From positions 1-14,649 of the forward strand of contig JAUNQM010000026.1 in NCBI GenBank assembly GCA_030536165.1: a DNA stretch of 14,649 bases. Direction: 5' to 3'. How positions within the stretch are numbered: the first letter of the stretch is position 1; the number at the start of each line of letters is the position of its first letter. The notes under the pieces are model-generated. The model did no database searches, had not been told where the DNA came from, and saw nothing but the letters and a program-made list of their open reading frames with translations. A program made the translations under genes and the position numbers. Source of the stretch: Prevotellaceae bacterium (GTDB taxonomy: Bacteria; Bacteroidota; Bacteroidia; Bacteroidales; Bacteroidaceae). Shown piece by piece: positions 8,556 through 14,649 of the stretch.

Positions 8556-10325
8556 ATGAAAAAGATAAATATAAAATCAATCATGCTTATGTCTGCAATG
8601 GCATTGACATTTGCATCTTGTGATGATTTATTCGACCCTGCTATTGAGAATCAAGGCGACATTGAGACAAGATCTAAGGACGCAACCTACGCTCAGGGAC
8701 TTATCGGTTCAGCTTATTCTTTGCTTCCTTATTCTTATCAAGGTGCGATAGAGTCTGACTATGCTACCGACGATGCTATCTGCAACGATGTTAACAACAA
8801 CTTCGCCAGAATGATTAGTACTTGGTCTGCACAGAACGACCCTGTTTCTCAGTGGACAGGCCGCTATCACGGAATCCAGTATGCCAACCTTATGCTTGAA
8901 AACGTTGACAACGTGAAGTGGGCTGGCACTGAAATACTGAACCAGATGTACATCGACCACTTCAAGGGTGAGGCATACGGTATGCGTGCTCTTCAGATGA
9001 TATACCTCCTTCGCGGACACGCTGGTATGGTTGATGGCAAGCTCTTAGGTGTACCTATTCATAATTCTTCTGAGGATGGTGGTACTGACTACAATCAGTC
9101 TCGTCCTGAATTCAAAGAATGTGTTGAAGCTATTGTTGAAGACTTAAACAAGGCTATCGAACTTCTTCCTTACGAAGACAAGAACGTTACTGCTGCTGAA
9201 ATCCCGGCAAAGTACAAGGGTGCTGGTGTAGATGACTACAACCGTGCATTTGGAAGTCACATGCTTGGACGTATCAATGGTAAGATTTGTGCCGCATTGA
9301 AGAGTGAAATCCTGCTTTTCGCAGCAAGTCCTGCCTTCAGCCTGTCAGGCATTACTTGGGCAGAAGCTGCAAAGGCTGCTGCTGACGTACTGAAGCCGAT
9401 CAACGGAGTTGCAGGTCTCGACCCTATTGGCAACACTTGGTACTGCAACGTTACTGAAATGGATAACATGACATCATCGTCTGACCCTAAGGAAATCATC
9501 TGGCGTGGTGATATGCAGAACCATCACGTTCTTGAGGGCGACAACTATCCTCCATCACTTTCTGGTAATGGTCGTACAAACCCTACACAGAACCTTGTTG
9601 ATGCTTTCCCAATGAGCAATGGTTATCCTATCACTGTAAACAGTCAGGTTCCTTACGATGCAAACAATCCATACGCAAACCGTGACCCACGTCTTGCTTT
9701 GTATATCCTTTACAACGGACAGCCTCAGGGCGTAAACAGCACTCCAATCAGCACAGGTGCTGACGCAACGACCCTCGATGGTATAAACAAGGAAAACGGC
9801 AAATCAACACGTACAGGTTACTCTATGCGTAAGCTTATGCGTTCTGATGTCAACCTGAACCCTGCAACTGACCAGAAGCACTATGTGGCACGTATTCGTT
9901 ACACTGAAATCTTCCTCAACTATGCTGAGGCATGCAACGAAGCATACGGTCCTACCAGTACTGAAGGTGGATGTGGCTCTGCTTACGACGTAGTAAAGGC
10001 TATCCGTCAGCGTGGTGGCATTGTTAACGATGCTTATCTTGAGTCTATCAAGAACAACAAGGATGAAATGCGCAAGCTCATACGCAACGAGCGTCGTATC
10101 GAACTTTGCTTCGAAGGCAAGCGCTTAAACGACCTTCGTCGTTGGGGCGATGCTGCTGCAATGCAAGTCGATATCAATGGTATGGAAATCAATGGAGGCA
10201 CCTACAAGGTAGTAAAGGTGGCAACCCTTGGATACAAACCTTACATGATTTATGGTCCTATCCCTTATACTGAAGTTATCAAGTGGAGCAATCTGCAGCA
10301 GAACGACGGATGGGAAGGTAAGTAA
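8556..10325 (+). CDS. xusD: XusD: SusD-like surface glycan-binding lipoprotein
   Basis: A 589-residue SusD/RagB-family lipoprotein that should pair with XusC. In-frame ATGs lie at 8544, 8550 and 8556; 8556 is chosen because it gives the MKK-type start seen in the other lipoproteins here and puts the lipobox FASC (Cys22) at normal distance, followed by DDLFDP. The start at 8544 would add only MNMI and cannot be excluded. Family hallmarks are GEAYGMRALQMIYLLRGHAG (Met143), RRIELCFEGKRLNDLRRW (516-530 region) and a C-terminal IPYTEVIKWSNLQQNDGW. It is only distantly similar to XusB and about 75 residues shorter, so the pairs probably handle different fragments or steps, not duplicates of one function. 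The SusD call is secure; ligand identity is inferred from context. Confidence 0.93.
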   Translation: MKKINIKSIMLMSAMALTFASCDDLFDPAIENQGDIETRSKDATYAQGLIGSAYSLLPYSYQGAIESDYATDDAICNDVNNNFARMISTWSAQNDPVSQWTGRYHGIQYANLMLENVDNVKWAGTEILNQMYIDHFKGEAYGMRALQMIYLLRGHAGMVDGKLLGVPIHNSSEDGGTDYNQSRPEFKECVEAIVEDLNKAIELLPYEDKNVTAAEIPAKYKGAGVDDYNRAFGSHMLGRINGKICAALKSEILLFAASPAFSLSGITWAEAAKAAADVLKPINGVAGLDPIGNTWYCNVTEMDNMTSSSDPKEIIWRGDMQNHHVLEGDNYPPSLSGNGRTNPTQNLVDAFPMSNGYPITVNSQVPYDANNPYANRDPRLALYILYNGQPQGVNSTPISTGADATTLDGINKENGKSTRTGYSMRKLMRSDVNLNPATDQKHYVARIRYTEIFLNYAEACNEAYGPTSTEGGCGSAYDVVKAIRQRGGIVNDAYLESIKNNKDEMRKLIRNERRIELCFEGKRLNDLRRWGDAAAMQVDINGMEINGGTYKVVKVATLGYKPYMIYGPIPYTEVIKWSNLQQNDGWEGK

Positions 10326-10366
10326 TAACCGGTAATTGTTTACTAAGAAATAAAATTGATATATAT

Positions 10367-11416
10367 ATGAAAAAGATTTTTTTATTAGCATTATCCGGAC
10401 TTCTCACACTTGGATTCACAAGTTGTCAGAATGGTGATTCGGAGTTCGACAATCCTGATGGCAAGGTAAGCGTTTACTTCGCATATCAGAATCCTGTCCG
10501 CACACTAGTAATGGGCGAAGACACTTACGACACTACTCTGGATAATTTGCATCAGTGCATCATCTATGCTGTCATGGGTGGTTCTTCTTCAGGAAAGGAT
10601 ATCAAGGCTCAATTAGTTGTTGACAACAGCTTGACCAACAAACTCTACTTCGATGTAGCTAATCCTACTCCTGTTAAACCGATGCCAAGAAACTACTACA
10701 TACTTGGCGATGACAACAGCGACACTCAGACTGTTTCTTTCGATGGAAAGATGCGTGGCGGTGTTAAGGTTCAGTTTACCGACGCTTTCTTTGCTGACCC
10801 AGAGGCTGTAAGTAACAATTATGTTATTCCTCTCGTCATCAAGAGTCAGGTAGGTGCCGACACTATCCTCTGCGGACAACCTGTCATCGCAGGCAGCAAT
10901 CCTCAGCGTACTGACATAGCAAGCTGGCTCATCGCACCTCTGGATTATACTCTCTTCTGCGTGAAGTATATCTCTAAGTACGATGCTAACTATTGCCGTC
11001 GTGGTGTTGACAAGATTACTGCTGGTGGCACAACCACTACTGTAGTTCGTCATAACGCTCGTATTGAGGACGACGAAGTTTACAGCGGTGTTACTACTCG
11101 TTCGCTTAATTCTATCAACTATCCTCTTACTCTCAATGTAGGTAACGCTGCAAAGTCTTGCAACCTTATCGTTACATTCGACGCTAATGAGCAGGCTACC
11201 ATCACAACTAACACTGCTGGTGTTACAGTGACTGGTACAGGCTCATACGAGGTTAAGGGTGAGAAGAAGTCATGGAACAACAAGGATCGCGACCGCATGA
11301 TTCTCAAATACAAGATTGATTTCGGCGGTGGTGCTACTGTTGAGACGACCGATACTCTCGTTACTCAGAGCCGCGGTGTTGTTACCGAAGAATTCGCTTG
11401 TAAATATGTAAAGTAA
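10367..11416 (+). CDS. xusE: XusE: DUF1735-type surface lipoprotein
   Basis: A 349-residue lipoprotein in the position of XusE of Prevotella xylan operons. MKKIFLLALS and the lipobox FTSC (Cys20) are followed by QNGDSEFD, an acidic stretch of the kind that directs lipoproteins to the outer face in Bacteroidota. Residues about 33-160 look like DUF1735: PMPRNYYIL (105-113), GKMRGGVKVQFTDAFFADP (127-145) and NNYVIPLVI (150-158). From about 190 on, DYTLFCVKYISKYDANYCRRG recalls DUF5627, often found after DUF1735. No catalytic motif is visible. The likely role is a surface glycan-binding protein helping to hold xylan near the porins and xylanase; that function is inferred from position and lipidation. 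Family names are recalled, not searched. It starts 41 nt after xusD. Confidence 0.82.
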   Translation: MKKIFLLALSGLLTLGFTSCQNGDSEFDNPDGKVSVYFAYQNPVRTLVMGEDTYDTTLDNLHQCIIYAVMGGSSSGKDIKAQLVVDNSLTNKLYFDVANPTPVKPMPRNYYILGDDNSDTQTVSFDGKMRGGVKVQFTDAFFADPEAVSNNYVIPLVIKSQVGADTILCGQPVIAGSNPQRTDIASWLIAPLDYTLFCVKYISKYDANYCRRGVDKITAGGTTTTVVRHNARIEDDEVYSGVTTRSLNSINYPLTLNVGNAAKSCNLIVTFDANEQATITTNTAGVTVTGTGSYEVKGEKKSWNNKDRDRMILKYKIDFGGGATVETTDTLVTQSRGVVTEEFACKYVK

Positions 11417-11440
11417 TGTCTAACGCTAATTAGGAAGTCT

Positions 11441-11490
11441 GGGAGAAGGGGAGATTAGTCGTTCCGATAAACGGCTACCCCCTACCCCCC
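11441..11490 (+). promoter_or_regulatory. Hairpin in the xusE-xylanase gap
   Basis: AGTCGTT (11457-11463) pairs with AACGGCT (11470-11476), one G-U pair included, around the loop CCGATA. Outside it, G-runs at 11441-11443 and 11448-11451 face C-runs at 11478-11482 and 11485-11490, which can extend the stem across an internal loop. No T-run follows; the next bases are A-rich up to the xylanase ATG at 11522. It is therefore more likely an RNA-stability, processing or partial-attenuation element setting xylanase level than a full terminator. It is also the only gap over 60 nt inside the operon. Confidence 0.5.
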
Positions 11491-11521
11491 AACAACTAAA
11501 TAACTTAACAACTGAAAAAAA

Positions 11522-14368
11522 ATGAAAAAGATATTATTTTATGCGTTATCGTTAGCCACAGCTGCTTCATTGACTGGCTGTGCCGACTATTTCGAAGGTA
11601 ATTATCAGACTGCTGCACCTGAACGTGGTCAGCACTATGAATACCTTAATGAATATGGCAACTTGAACGAATACGTGAAGCGTGAAGCATATCCAAACTT
11701 TAAGCTTGGTGGTGCAACTGATGCAGCTGCATTTAACGAGCAGCAGTTAGATTATGCTGTCTCAATTACTAACTTCGATGAGCTTGTCACTGGCAACTCT
11801 TTCAAGCATGCTTCTATCGTTGGCGACAATGGTTCTATGAACTTCGCCACTATCTCTGACTTTGCTGACCTTGCTGTAGAAAACGGCAAGACTGTCTTCG
11901 GACACAATCTTGTATGGCATTCACAGCAGAACACAAAGTATCTAAAGAGCCTCATCGCTGACAAGAAAGTTGTCATACAGCAGGCTAAGGAAGATGCATA
12001 CGACTTCTTCCACGGCAAGATGTCTGATGGCAATGTTGTCACTTACACTGAAGTGCTCACTAATGGTAATCTTGAGGGCGACGACGTATCTTGCTTCTTC
12101 ACTACTGAACCATCCAGCGGTGGTCCTCACGCTTCTACTATCGTTGACGGTGTAGGTGTTGGCGGCTCTCGCGGCATCAAACTCGTCTCTGCCGATGGTG
12201 CATCACAGGACGACTGGGCTACTCAATTCTTCATCCAGATACCAGAAGCTATACCTGTAGGCACACCTATCATTGTTGACTTTGACTATAGAGCAAACAA
12301 GGAAGCAGGTTGCGACACTCAGGCTCACACTACTCCTGGTAACTATGTTCACTGGGCATGTGTAGGTTCTCCTACTTTCACAACAAACTGGCAGCACCTT
12401 CATTTTGAGGGTCAGACTGGAGCTGAATGGACAGATGGTTTCCGCACTATCGCATTCAACCTTGCAAAGAACAAGGTGGCTACAGAATTCTACTTCGACA
12501 ATATCAGCTTCCAAGTTGGTACAAAGCAGAAGGTTGAATTCCTCGTTGAGAATGGTGATATGGAAGGCGACAACGTTGCCAACTTCTTCACTACTGAGCC
12601 TACAACAGGTGGTCCTCATGCTTCTACTATCGTTGCTGGTGAAGGTGTGAATGGTTCTCGCTGCGTTAAGCTTGTTTCTGCCGACGGTGCTGGTCAGGAT
12701 GACTGGGCAACTCAGTTCTTCATTCGCATGAACCGCAGTCTCCCTGTAGGTACTGCTCTCCACGTAGAGTTTGACTACAAGTCTGACAAGGAAGCTGCAT
12801 CTGACACTCAGTCACACAGCGAACCAGGATCATACATCCACTGGGCTTGTGTAGGTTCTCCTACTTGGACTTCAAACTGGCAGCATTTCTCAGCCGATAT
12901 CACTACTGACGGCGCAATGACTGATGCATTCCAGACTATCGCATTCAACCTTGCAAAGAATAAGGTACAGACTACATTCTGGATTGACAACATCGTTGTC
13001 TATACTCCAAAGAAGAACGACGTCATTAAGTACTGGGCAAAGGTTGTTGACAACGACTGCGAAAGCAATGCTAACTGCCTCTTCACTACAGAACCTACTA
13101 CAGGCGGTCCTCACGCATCTGACATCTACGAAGGTGTTGGTATGGACGGCACTAAGGGTGTGAAGATTGTTTCGACCGACAACCCTGCAAACGATTGGGA
13201 CACTCAGTTCTTCATCCGTATGCCAGAGGCTCTGCCTGTAGGCACTAAGTTCCGTGTAAACTTCGACTATCGTGCAATAGCAGCATTTGCAACCAAGCCA
13301 GATATCGAAGGTTCGTTCGACACTCAAGCTCACAGCGAACCAGGTTCATATATTCATTATATGTGTATCGGTTCGGGAACCGCTATTCCTACATGGCAGC
13401 ACTACTCTTACGAGGGTGTAACAGACGGTGCTATGACAGACGCATTCCAGACTATTGCATTCAACCTTGCAAAGAACAAGACTGCAACTGAATTCTACTT
13501 CGACAACATCCTCATTGAGATAGAGAAAGAGCAGGGCAATACTATTCCTCTCACTCCAGAAGAGAAGCGCGACACTCTCACATTCGCACTCAAGACTTGG
13601 ATCAACGGCATGATGGATGCTGTTGGTGAGAAGGTAAAGGCATGGGATCTCGTCAACGAACCTATGTCTGACGCTGCTCCTGATAGCCTCAAGTGCGCTA
13701 ACGTTGATGGCGGCGACGGTACATTCTACTGGCAGGACTACCTCGGCAAAGACTATGGTCGTCTTGCAGCACAGATTGTCCGCAACCACCCTAACGGTAA
13801 GGATGCAAAGCTCTTCATCAACGAGTACAACCTCGAATGGTACGACAAGAAGCTCGATGGTCTCATCAATATGATTAATTATTGGGAAAGAGATGTTGAA
13901 GGCGAAGAACCTGTTAAGATTGATGGTATCGGCACTCAGATGCACGTTTCTTACTCATTGAGCCAGAATACACAGCTCAGCAATGAAGCAAACTACACTA
14001 ACATGCTGAAGAAGCTCGTTGCTACTGGCAAGCTTATCCGTATCTCTGAGCTCGACATGGGCGTAAATGACGAGAATGGCAACACGATGACAACTGAGCA
14101 AATCAATGCTTTGCCACTCGTTGAGTCTGAAAAGATCTATCACGCTATGGCTGACTACTATCAGTTCATCGTGACTAAGTATCTTGAAATGGTACCAAAG
14201 GATCAGCAGTGGGGCATCTGCGTATGGGGCGTTACCGACTCTCCAAAGGGCAGCGGCTGGCGTGCTGGCGAACCTATTGGTCTCTGGGACGAGAACTTCT
14301 ATCGTAAGCATGCTTACGCTGGATTCGCAAACGGTCTCAATGGCGGCGAAGTAATCCCTGCAAAATAA
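11522..14368 (+). CDS. xyn10C: Surface GH10 endo-xylanase with three CBM modules inserted in the barrel
   Basis: A 948-residue lipoprotein (lipobox LTGC, Cys20, then ADYFEG) that should sit on the cell surface and hydrolyse beta-1,4-xylan with retention. The GH10 barrel is in two parts. Residues about 44-165 carry strands 1-3 with N92/K95 and GHNLVWHSQ (127-135). Residues about 675-945 carry WDLVNEP with the acid/base E713, NEYN (767-770), QMH (806-808), ISELDM with the nucleophile E843, and WGVTDS (902-907). The catalytic set looks complete. Between them lie three homologous modules of about 160 residues (about 174-333, 338-495, 502-668), most like CBM4/CBM22-type xylan-binding beta-sandwiches. 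GH10 barrels interrupted after strand 3 are known in Prevotella and Bacteroides xylanases, typically with one or two modules. The gene name follows P. bryantii and is by analogy. Confidence 0.93.
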   Translation: MKKILFYALSLATAASLTGCADYFEGNYQTAAPERGQHYEYLNEYGNLNEYVKREAYPNFKLGGATDAAAFNEQQLDYAVSITNFDELVTGNSFKHASIVGDNGSMNFATISDFADLAVENGKTVFGHNLVWHSQQNTKYLKSLIADKKVVIQQAKEDAYDFFHGKMSDGNVVTYTEVLTNGNLEGDDVSCFFTTEPSSGGPHASTIVDGVGVGGSRGIKLVSADGASQDDWATQFFIQIPEAIPVGTPIIVDFDYRANKEAGCDTQAHTTPGNYVHWACVGSPTFTTNWQHLHFEGQTGAEWTDGFRTIAFNLAKNKVATEFYFDNISFQVGTKQKVEFLVENGDMEGDNVANFFTTEPTTGGPHASTIVAGEGVNGSRCVKLVSADGAGQDDWATQFFIRMNRSLPVGTALHVEFDYKSDKEAASDTQSHSEPGSYIHWACVGSPTWTSNWQHFSADITTDGAMTDAFQTIAFNLAKNKVQTTFWIDNIVVYTPKKNDVIKYWAKVVDNDCESNANCLFTTEPTTGGPHASDIYEGVGMDGTKGVKIVSTDNPANDWDTQFFIRMPEALPVGTKFRVNFDYRAIAAFATKPDIEGSFDTQAHSEPGSYIHYMCIGSGTAIPTWQHYSYEGVTDGAMTDAFQTIAFNLAKNKTATEFYFDNILIEIEKEQGNTIPLTPEEKRDTLTFALKTWINGMMDAVGEKVKAWDLVNEPMSDAAPDSLKCANVDGGDGTFYWQDYLGKDYGRLAAQIVRNHPNGKDAKLFINEYNLEWYDKKLDGLINMINYWERDVEGEEPVKIDGIGTQMHVSYSLSQNTQLSNEANYTNMLKKLVATGKLIRISELDMGVNDENGNTMTTEQINALPLVESEKIYHAMADYYQFIVTKYLEMVPKDQQWGICVWGVTDSPKGSGWRAGEPIGLWDENFYRKHAYAGFANGLNGGEVIPAK
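12041..13525 (+). repeat. Three tandem CBM-encoding repeats inside the xylanase
   Basis: Units lie at about 12041-12520, 12533-13006 and 13025-13525. Shared protein blocks in order are FTTEP-(S/T)-(S/T)-GGPHAS, (D/N)DWxTQFFI, PVGT, (V)xFDY(R/K), DTQ(A/S)H, the PG(N/S)Y(V/I)H segment, WQH, and TIAFNLAKNK followed by T(E/T)F(Y/W)(F/I)DNI. The last block is also almost identical in DNA (around 12447, 12937 and 13452). Units 1 and 2 are closest. Unit 3 has a divergent first strand (KVVDNDCES), an extra loop (residues about 586-598) and fewer aromatics. Tandem duplication within the inserted region is the simplest origin. Confidence 0.88.
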
Positions 14369-14378
14369 TGCTCTCGTC

Positions 14379-14399
14379 ATCCTGAACTTGATTCAGGAT
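14379..14399. repeat. Palindrome of a dispersed intergenic type
   Basis: ATCCTGAA (14379-14386) pairs with TTCAGGAT (14392-14399) around CTTGA, just 10 nt after the xylanase stop codon. The wording GTCATCCTGAACTTG...TTCAGGATCT resembles a short palindrome that recurs in intergenic DNA of many bacteria, Bacteroidota included; that is recalled, not searched. It has no T-run of its own. It could protect the mRNA 3' end or be an inserted repeat. Confidence 0.55.
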
Positions 14400-14400
14400 C

Positions 14401-14417
14401 TCCTTCGAAACGAAGGA
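14401..14417 (+). other. Small perfect hairpin before the terminator
   Basis: TCCTTCG (14401-14407) pairs perfectly with CGAAGGA (14411-14417) across an AAA loop. It sits between the palindrome at 14379-14399 and the terminator at 14441. No T-run follows, so it is not itself a terminator. It may add to the 3' structure that shields the long operon transcript from exonucleases; this is inference. Confidence 0.5.
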
Positions 14418-14440
14418 ACATTTTCAACGATATCTTTCAA

Positions 14441-14470
14441 AGGTGTACCGTCCGCGGTACACCTTTTTTT
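14441..14470 (+). terminator. Intrinsic terminator of the xus operon
   Basis: AGGTGTACC (14441-14449) pairs perfectly with GGTACACCT (14456-14464) around the loop GTCCGC, directly followed by a T-run through 14470. Two A's before the stem can pair with the first T's. This is a standard Rho-independent terminator on the + strand, 72 nt after the xylanase stop codon. It marks the end of the six-gene transcription unit. Confidence 0.88.
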
Positions 14471-14649
14471 AATTCCAGATAAAGCCTTTCTAACATCCTG
14501 TACAGTGGAAATCTATGATAATGGGGAGGGGATGTTATAGTTCCGGAAGTAGATTGTCGGTAATAAATTCACAACACGTCATTATGCTTCGCTTTACACG
14601 TCGTTAATACTCGGGAAAAGTTTTTCAAAACTTCGGACAAATTTTTGAA

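Noticed and set aside
11441..11490. Hairpin before the xylanase as a full intrinsic terminator
   Set aside because: No T-run follows, the xylanase has no clear promoter of its own in the gap, and this gene belongs to the same operon in related loci.
12203..12763. Long antisense open frame of 186 codons (and others at 13346-13945, 5169-5597, 13955-14380)
   Set aside because: They lie wholly opposite strong coding genes, show no family features, are Cys/Val-rich as expected from the reverse of these codons, and those at 12203-12763, 12890-13333 and 13346-13945 partly repeat each other only because the xylanase modules repeat.
14471..14649. Short open frames after the terminator
   Set aside because: They run to the window edge without a convincing start or recognisable sequence. 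The near-palindrome AAGTTTT-TC-AAAACTT around 14618-14632 is AT-rich and could be chance.
1..14649. Mobile elements, CRISPR arrays, tRNA or rRNA genes
   Set aside because: No transposase, integrase, regularly spaced repeats, cloverleaf or rRNA-like sequence was seen anywhere in the window.

Overview
The window is one polysaccharide utilisation locus of a Bacteroidota bacterium, most likely a Prevotella/Segatella-type xylan degrader. The support is two SusC/SusD pairs in tandem, SPII lipoprotein signals followed by acidic residues, AT-rich start regions without Shine-Dalgarno sequences, and a Bacteroidota-type -7 box (TAnnTTTG). Gene order and families match the xusA-xusB-xusC-xusD-xusE-xyn10 xylan operon known from Prevotella bryantii and gut Bacteroides. 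Gene names are given by that correspondence, since no database search was possible.

Layout: positions 1-541 are non-coding. They hold a 5' hairpin (18-44), two short palindromes two helical turns apart (167-200), a candidate promoter (389-396) and a leader of about 140 nt with two tiny overlapping upstream ORFs. Six genes follow on the + strand with short gaps: xusA (SusC-like TonB-dependent porin, 542-3661), xusB (SusD-like lipoprotein, 3675-5666), xusC (a shortened SusC-like porin, 5723-8527), xusD (second SusD-like lipoprotein, 8556-10325), xusE (DUF1735-type surface lipoprotein, 10367-11416) and a surface GH10 endo-xylanase (11522-14368). The xusE-xylanase gap (105 nt) contains a strong hairpin. 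After the xylanase come a dispersed-type palindrome, a small hairpin and a clear intrinsic terminator (14441-14470), so the operon ends there. The last 180 nt show no gene.

How the parts fit: the xylanase is predicted to be anchored on the cell surface and to cut xylan. XusE and the two SusD proteins would capture chains and oligosaccharides, and the two SusC porins would import them using TonB energy. No regulator (HTCS) or periplasmic side-chain enzyme lies in the window; these would be encoded elsewhere.

The most striking feature is the xylanase. Its GH10 barrel is split after strand 3 by about 500 residues made of three homologous CBM4/CBM22-like modules, and the third module has lost aromatic residues shared by the first two. 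Interrupted GH10 enzymes are known from this group, usually described with one or two inserted modules; a triple insert is the part most worth checking. The second SusC also lacks the usual N-terminal carboxypeptidase-regulatory-like domain, a normal Ton box and part of the plug.
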